Shown here one piece after another: positions 16,133-19,670 of a DNA stretch of 19,670 nucleotides (its first letter is position 1; every line of letters begins with the position of its first letter). Source of the stretch: an uncultured Alistipes sp. (GTDB lineage: Bacteria; Bacteroidota; Bacteroidia; Bacteroidales; Rikenellaceae); the NCBI GenBank assembly GCA_934754975.1, contig CAKVKI010000020.1, positions 1 to 19,670 of the forward strand. Reading direction: 5' to 3'. The position numbers and the translations under genes were made by a program. Under the pieces are notes generated by a model. It did not search any database, was not told the origin of the DNA, and was given only the letters and a program-made list of their open reading frames with translations.

Positions 16133-17665
16133 TCAATCAACGATATAATAGTCTGTACTCGTTTCGTGCTGCGGACTGTAAAGCCAAATTGAATCCACCG
16201 CACAACCGACATAGAATTTCTTTTCCGGAAACGAAGGGTCATCGTAATACAATCGGTAGCCGCAATTGTCTGGTCTGAATGTCTTGCCATCCCGAACCGG
16301 ATAAATCATCCAATGATAAATCTTTTCTTCATCCGCTGCGGCAAACTTTATTGTAAATCCCTTATTGAACCTTACCAGCTGAAAATCCACACCATCAAGA
16401 TTCAACGTAGCGCCGACATCTTTACGGGCAAGCAGGATATGCGGACAGTCCGGTTTATCCCCGCTTTCCCACGGCAATTCCGATACGCGATACCCCTTGA
16501 CGATGGGATTGTATTTGTCTCCATCCGATATAACCCTGCGCTTGAAATAGGCAGGAGCAGACGAATCCGCATTATACCGGGCAAGAAATTCGTCATACGC
16601 ATCGCCCGGATTCCACTTCCGTTCATTCTCCTTTTGAAAATATTCCTTCCAGCCATTCACCCATCTTTGGAAATGCTCCATTTTTCGGGGAGAGTCAGAA
16701 TCCGCCGCCTGCTGCTTCACGGTCAGCGTTCGGGCAATTATCCGGTCAGCCTGCTGCACTTGTTCGAGACAGTACTTGTAATGATACCCCGCCAGATACA
16801 TACCGCAGTCGATGCAATAGATTGCATCCCCGGAAAATTCAGCTTGTCCCGTTTCCTTTTTGAATCCGGCGTAATCACCTGCTGCAATTTGGTCCTGATA
16901 GCGTAACCCGATTTCATAGCCTTGCCGCAAATAACGGGCGTATTCCCGTTCATACATCTCCGGATCTGTAAAACTCAAGCCATCTGCACACACGACCGCA
17001 GCACTGTACACATACGCTTTTGTATCGGTTGTATTGGCGCCGGGATAAGCACCGAACTTGTATAACGGTAATATATCGTTCATCATCCGGTCAATTTCCT
17101 GCTGCGAATAATCTTCCCATTTTTCAGTCCATCTTTCTAAGCTATCCAGTGTCGCATACATATCCTCCTCACTCATATCGTCAGTAATTTCGTGAAGAAT
17201 CCCAAGTACATGGACAACGGCGTGATTCACCTCCCCGATGTCGAAGAGCGGGAAACGGAAATGATCCCACAAAGCCAATCCGGAACTTATAAAAATCTGT
17301 TCGTCCGCTTCGCATTCATTTTCCATCTTTTCCAGCTCCTTAATGCCAGCCCTACTGTCACCAGCTAAAAACTCTTCCTTGTGCCGCATCCCTAAGTCAT
17401 ATCCTTGTTTTAAGTAATCGGCATACGTATCCCTATATGTTTGGGCATCCACATCTTCAGGAACATCATGCGTGAGTGCGACACCTATGGCATAGTTAAA
17501 AGCTGAAATACCGTCCACGTCTTTTCCCGGTTCAGGTAGCTTTTTCAGAACCTCTCGATTCCTTACTCCGTTCGCTTTATTTTCTCCCGCCATAATCTTT
17601 GCATTTTGCGCTCCGCAAGCAAGCCCGAAACCTGCAAGCAAAACAATTATTACTGTCCGTTTCAT
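16133..17665 (-). CDS. Hypothetical secreted protein with tandem internal duplication
   Basis: 510 aa. The signal peptide is 1-19 (VLLAGFGLACGAQ); the Cys is not in a good lipobox. Two units of about 155 residues follow, roughly 54-203 and 217-367. TYRDTYADYLKQGYDLGMRH (76-95) aligns with MYEREYARYLRQGYEIGLRY (237-256), and LERWTEKWEDYSQQE (176-190) with FQRWVNGWKEYFQKE (332-346). The last 120 residues are a separate beta-rich part containing VSELPWESGD (394-403), shared with the next gene. Family and function unknown. The start is 12 bases after the DUF6714-like gene, so the two are probably cotranscribed. Confidence 0.78.
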   Translation of the reverse strand: MKRTVIIVLLAGFGLACGAQNAKIMAGENKANGVRNREVLKKLPEPGKDVDGISAFNYAIGVALTHDVPEDVDAQTYRDTYADYLKQGYDLGMRHKEEFLAGDSRAGIKELEKMENECEADEQIFISSGLALWDHFRFPLFDIGEVNHAVVHVLGILHEITDDMSEEDMYATLDSLERWTEKWEDYSQQEIDRMMNDILPLYKFGAYPGANTTDTKAYVYSAAVVCADGLSFTDPEMYEREYARYLRQGYEIGLRYQDQIAAGDYAGFKKETGQAEFSGDAIYCIDCGMYLAGYHYKYCLEQVQQADRIIARTLTVKQQAADSDSPRKMEHFQRWVNGWKEYFQKENERKWNPGDAYDEFLARYNADSSAPAYFKRRVISDGDKYNPIVKGYRVSELPWESGDKPDCPHILLARKDVGATLNLDGVDFQLVRFNKGFTIKFAAADEEKIYHWMIYPVRDGKTFRPDNCGYRLYYDDPSFPEKKFYVGCAVDSIWLYSPQHETSTDYYIVD

Positions 17666-17677
17666 GATTCATATACT

Positions 17678-18193
17678 TTATATCTTGTCAGAAACAAGTC
17701 TGCACCATCTTTCAATCGCCCTGCGGGGAGTAGCCGTACACCAACCGCCCACACATATATCCGTAAAATCTTCCGGATGACATCGTTCCAGACATTCCAA
17801 AAAGTGTAGTATAACCGTCCTCTGTTCCTCACTGAACAGCGCCAGCCTTTCCCGTACAAACTCGTAAAGTTCCGTTCCGGCATCCGGCAACGTCAGCGAA
17901 TGAACAATGCTTTCGGGTATCGTGTCCGCCCCTTCGTAATCCTCTATCGTGAACAGCATATACGCCGGAAGGTAGAACCTGAACCCCTGCGGATCAAATA
18001 AAGGCAACGCATCCCGTTCCTGCAGGAGCAATTCACGGGGCACATCCTGCCAGTTCTCATAGCGGCCGAACTCTTCCCGTATCTGCCTCCGTTCCAAATC
18101 AGTCCCTTTCAAGTCGTTCGCTATACACTCCGCACCCGGATAAGGCATATCACCAAAGGCTGTTTTTATTTCCCGTGCAATCATGCAGGCCAT
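17678..18193 (-). CDS. DUF6714-like protein
   Basis: 171 aa from the ATG at 18193 (18184 is an alternative). The longer frame starts with a TTG that lies inside the promoter box and is rejected. Features of DUF6714-type proteins are visible: IKTAFGDMPYPG near the N-terminus, ALPLFDPQGFRFYLPAYML in the middle, then ADTIPESIVHSLTLPD and FSEEQRTVILHFLECL. The assignment is from memory of the family pattern. No catalytic motif or signal peptide; probably cytoplasmic, unlike the two secreted proteins encoded downstream in the same operon. Confidence 0.78.
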   Translation of the reverse strand: MACMIAREIKTAFGDMPYPGAECIANDLKGTDLERRQIREEFGRYENWQDVPRELLLQERDALPLFDPQGFRFYLPAYMLFTIEDYEGADTIPESIVHSLTLPDAGTELYEFVRERLALFSEEQRTVILHFLECLERCHPEDFTDICVGGWCTATPRRAIERWCRLVSDKI

Positions 18194-18199
18194 TTTTCC

Positions 18200-18207
18200 C
18201 AAATATA
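18200..18207 (-). promoter_or_regulatory. Promoter -7 box of the DUF6714 operon
   Basis: TATATTTG on the minus strand is an exact TAnnTTTG match. It overlaps the TTG codon at 18202, so translation must begin downstream, at 18193 or 18184. An ATG at 18193 would leave a very short leader, which slightly favours 18184. Confidence 0.5.
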
Positions 18208-18226
18208 GTACAAACTTTCAGAAAAT

Positions 18227-18240
18227 ACAGTAATCACTGT
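18227..18240. promoter_or_regulatory. Inverted repeat at the -33 position (possible operator)
   Basis: ACAGT-AATC-ACTGT is a perfect 5-bp inverted repeat with a 4-base spacer, starting 19 bp upstream of the -7 box at 18207. Its position suggests a repressor site; the nearby TetR protein is a candidate, without direct evidence. Confidence 0.35.
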
Positions 18241-18261
18241 GTTTAATTTCCGTACAGACAT

Positions 18262-18285
18262 AAAAAAAGCGCCCCGAAAGGTGCT
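18262..18285 (-). terminator. Intrinsic terminator of the TetR gene
   Basis: On the minus strand AGCACC-TTTCGG-GGCGCT is followed by TTTTTT. The stem has one A-C mismatch. It lies about 50 bases after the TetR stop and before the DUF6714 promoter. Confidence 0.55.
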
Positions 18286-18335
18286 TCACATATCACATGA
18301 CAAATTGAATGATCTTCAGTTTTCGTTCAAAAGAA

Positions 18336-18935
18336 TCATTTCAGGAGTTTATATACAGCGTCAAATTGCCGTTTCAGTCGTTCGGTATCAAGTCCCGTGG
18401 TAAAAGCCAGCACGTATGACATTCCCAGATGTGCCATTCGGAACATATCGACGACCTCTTCCGTGGCAATATCCTTTCTGATTTCTCCCGAAGCGATTGC
18501 CTTATCAATTATCTTTCGCCACATTTGCTGGTCTTTCTCAAAGACAGCATCCATTCTCTCCACAAAGTTCGGATAATACTTGTATGCTTGGAACAAAAAC
18601 TGGAAATAGCATTTGGCACATTCCTTTCTATCCACCCCCAGCTCATTGCTCAGATAATCCATCGTCCTTTCCACCCCTTCGATATAGGTTTGCAGGAAGT
18701 CCCGCAATGAAATATCTTCCGCATACACGAACTTGTTTTCCACCTTGTGCGGCTCAAATATATAGGTATCTACGACAGCCTTGAACAGTCCCAGCTTATC
18801 CTTCGTATGATGATAGATACCCCGGCACGACAATCCGATAGCTTTCTCCAGTTTTACCACCGTCACTTTCTCGTAATTGTCCTGTAAGAAGAGCCGGAAC
18901 GCATTTTTATATATTTCAGCCTTATTCGTTTTCAT
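18336..18935 (-). CDS. TetR/AcrR-family transcriptional regulator
   Basis: 199 aa from the ATG at 18935; the ORF extends seven codons further, but MKTNKAEIYKNAFRLF is the usual N-terminus. The helix-turn-helix is at about 26-50 (TVVKLEKAIGLSCRGIYHHTKDK), followed by LFKAVVDTYI as in TetR proteins. The C-terminal ligand domain is all-helical with many aromatics (CYFQFLFQAYKYYPNF) and two cysteines near KECAKC. Ligand unknown. No divergent partner gene lies upstream within the window; the next gene downstream has its own promoter with an inverted repeat. Confidence 0.88.
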   Translation of the reverse strand: MKTNKAEIYKNAFRLFLQDNYEKVTVVKLEKAIGLSCRGIYHHTKDKLGLFKAVVDTYIFEPHKVENKFVYAEDISLRDFLQTYIEGVERTMDYLSNELGVDRKECAKCYFQFLFQAYKYYPNFVERMDAVFEKDQQMWRKIIDKAIASGEIRKDIATEEVVDMFRMAHLGMSYVLAFTTGLDTERLKRQFDAVYKLLK

Positions 18936-19136
18936 ATCAGCACAGCTTATATCCAAGCTTTGGTTTCCACGAAGATAATATATTTCTTCCGAACAGCCAT
19001 ATCCTGCCCTTTCAGGACAAGGTATTTTTCTTTGCTATTATATTTTCCCGTTACAGTTCACGGAACTTCTACAAAAATGCGTGCCGGACGGAAACGCCGG
19101 ACGGGCAACGAAAAGGGAGTTTAAGGGTATCGGAGG

Positions 19137-19144
19137 TATCTTTG
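19137..19144 (+). promoter_or_regulatory. Promoter-like -7 box upstream of the tRNA-like sequence
   Basis: TATCTTTG, an exact TAnnTTTG match. The surroundings resemble the HEAT-like gene leader, with GAAATAATAAA at the same distance downstream. No protein gene follows directly. Confidence 0.4.
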
Positions 19145-19201
19145 GGGCTGTCAATGAAAAGGAAATAATAAAATACCTAATTATTAATCATGCAATCTGT
19201 C

Positions 19202-19220
19202 TAAACCGTTGTTTAAACCG
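19202..19220 (+). repeat. Left pair of TAAACCG repeats (possible integrase arm sites)
   Basis: TAAACCG at 19202-19208 and 19214-19220, period 12 bp. The same motif with the same period lies on the other side of the tRNA-like sequence, which suggests integrase arm-type sites. Confidence 0.45.
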
Positions 19221-19292
19221 CGACGAAAAGACAGAAACAGGGGGGGGGCGCCATGCGTAAATCACTGAATAGCAGTGCTAATCATACAGAAT

Positions 19293-19365
19293 AACACCAT
19301 AGCTCAGTTGGTAGGGCAAAGGACTGAAAATCCTTGTGTCCGTGGTTCGACTCCACGTGGTACCA
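19293..19365 (+). tRNA. tRNA-Phe(GAA)-like sequence with broken acceptor stem
   Basis: The cloverleaf is good except at the 5' end. D-stem GCTC/GGGC has one wobble pair; the anticodon stem is AAGGA/TCCTT with loop CTGAAAA, giving anticodon GAA (19326-19328). The variable loop has five bases, and the T-arm is CGTGG-TTCGACT-CCACG. The 3' acceptor strand TGGTACC expects GGTACCA at the 5' end, but AACACCA is present, so only four of seven pairs form. It is therefore probably a tRNA copy made at an element end, not a working tRNA. CCA is not encoded (ACAAAG follows). Confidence 0.65.
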
Positions 19366-19377
19366 CAAAGAAAATCA

Positions 19378-19410
19378 ACCACTTACAGCAATGTAGGTGG
19401 TTTTCTTTTT
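19378..19410 (+). terminator. Intrinsic terminator after the tRNA-like sequence
   Basis: ACCACTTACA-GCAA-TGTAGGTGGT forms a 10-bp stem with one G-U pair and a GNRA-type loop, followed by TTTCTTTTT. An A-rich 5' flank (AAGAAAA) makes it usable on both strands. Confidence 0.75.
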
Positions 19411-19452
19411 GTCTTTTTCGTAGCGGTTTTAGGGTGGTTTGAGGCTTTGAGT

Positions 19453-19471
19453 TAAACCGAGAGTTAAACCA
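19453..19471 (+). repeat. Right pair of TAAACC repeats (possible integrase arm sites)
   Basis: TAAACCG at 19453-19459 and TAAACCA at 19465-19471, period 12 bp, ending 10 bases before the integrase ATG. They may bind the integrase and also regulate its gene. Confidence 0.45.
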
Positions 19472-19480
19472 AAAATCACT

Positions 19481-19670
19481 ATGGATGCAGGTGTTAACAT
19501 TCTCTGTTACAGGTCAAAAACTCTTGCCAATGGCGCACATCCGCTGATGATTCGTGTCTGTAAAGACGGAAAGAAGAAATACGTCAGCCTCGGCGTGTCT
19601 GTTTTACCGCAGTTTTGGGATTTTACGAAGAACCAGCCGAAAAAGAATTGTCCCAACAAGGCATATATCG
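19481..19670 (+). CDS. Tyrosine-type site-specific integrase, N-terminal fragment
   Basis: 63 codons from the ATG at 19481 to the window end. The N-terminus (MDAGVNILCYRSKTLANG, then MIRVCKDGKKKYVSLGVSV, PQFWDF) matches the Arm-DNA-binding domain of Bacteroidetes phage/conjugative-element integrases. The catalytic domain lies outside the window. Its place next to a tRNA-like sequence and paired repeats is the usual arrangement for an integrating element that extends to the right. Confidence 0.85.
   Translation, partial: MDAGVNILCYRSKTLANGAHPLMIRVCKDGKKKYVSLGVSVLPQFWDFTKNQPKKNCPNKAYI

Larger units (their letters stand above)
18936..19292. other. Intergenic region between tetR and the tRNA-like sequence
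   Basis: No credible gene. It contains a direct repeat GCCGGACG (19083-19090 and 19096-19103), a plus-strand promoter-like box (19137-19144) in a segment similar to 12475-12530, two TAAACCG repeats (19202 and 19214), and a run of nine G (19240-19248) before a 13-codon frame at 19252 that is probably meaningless. Confidence 0.5.

Noticed and set aside
19252..19293. 13-codon frame before the tRNA-like sequence
   Set aside because: Too short, no supporting sequence, and it runs into the tRNA-like region.

Overview
The window looks like chromosomal DNA of a Bacteroidales bacterium, most likely an Alistipes-like or related gut anaerobe. The reasons are promoter -7 boxes of the form TAnnTTTG before several genes, the absence of strong Shine-Dalgarno sequences, and gene families typical of the phylum (NrfHA with ResB/CcsA, cyclophilin-like secreted proteins, YwqK repeats, Arm-domain tyrosine integrase). 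The genus is an inference. The left part (about 0.9-9.5 kb) is clearly GC-rich. The part right of about 12.3 kb is visibly more AT-rich and made mostly of unrecognised secreted proteins.

Layout. 1-623 (minus): N-terminal part of a membrane-anchored, periplasmic-binding-protein-like sensor, cut by the window edge. 947-4857 (minus): a nitrite ammonification operon, nrfH-nrfA-resB-ccsA, in which NrfH is short and has only two haem motifs. 5088-5981 (minus): an AraC-family regulator divergent from a four-gene plus-strand operon at 6220-9450. That operon encodes a YcjY-type alpha/beta hydrolase, a secreted cyclophilin-like protein, an MFS exporter and a cyclophilin-like lipoprotein. The divergent intergenic region holds four copies of a CCGTAATCCGGGTAA motif in two pairs with a 21-bp period. 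The nrf promoter carries an 11-base identical core in the same orientation and at nearly the same distance from its -7 box. This suggests one regulator for both operons. 9620-10462 is a YwqK/MORN-like secreted protein, and 10607-12223 (minus) a YbiT-type ABC-F ATPase.

The right third (12.5-19.67 kb) looks like a genomic island. It holds a HEAT-like hypothetical, a frameshifted lipoprotein gene, a secreted protein with a TonB-C-like domain, and a minus-strand three-gene operon: a DUF6714-like protein, a secreted protein with a tandem internal duplication, and a secreted protein sharing a motif with it. A TetR regulator follows. The island ends at a tRNA-Phe-like sequence with a broken 5' acceptor strand, followed by the start of a tyrosine integrase. 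Paired TAAACC repeats with a 12-bp period lie on both sides of the tRNA-like sequence, which looks like an attachment-site arrangement or a junction between two elements.

The observations most worth checking are the shared AraC operator, the shortened NrfH, and the tRNA/integrase junction.
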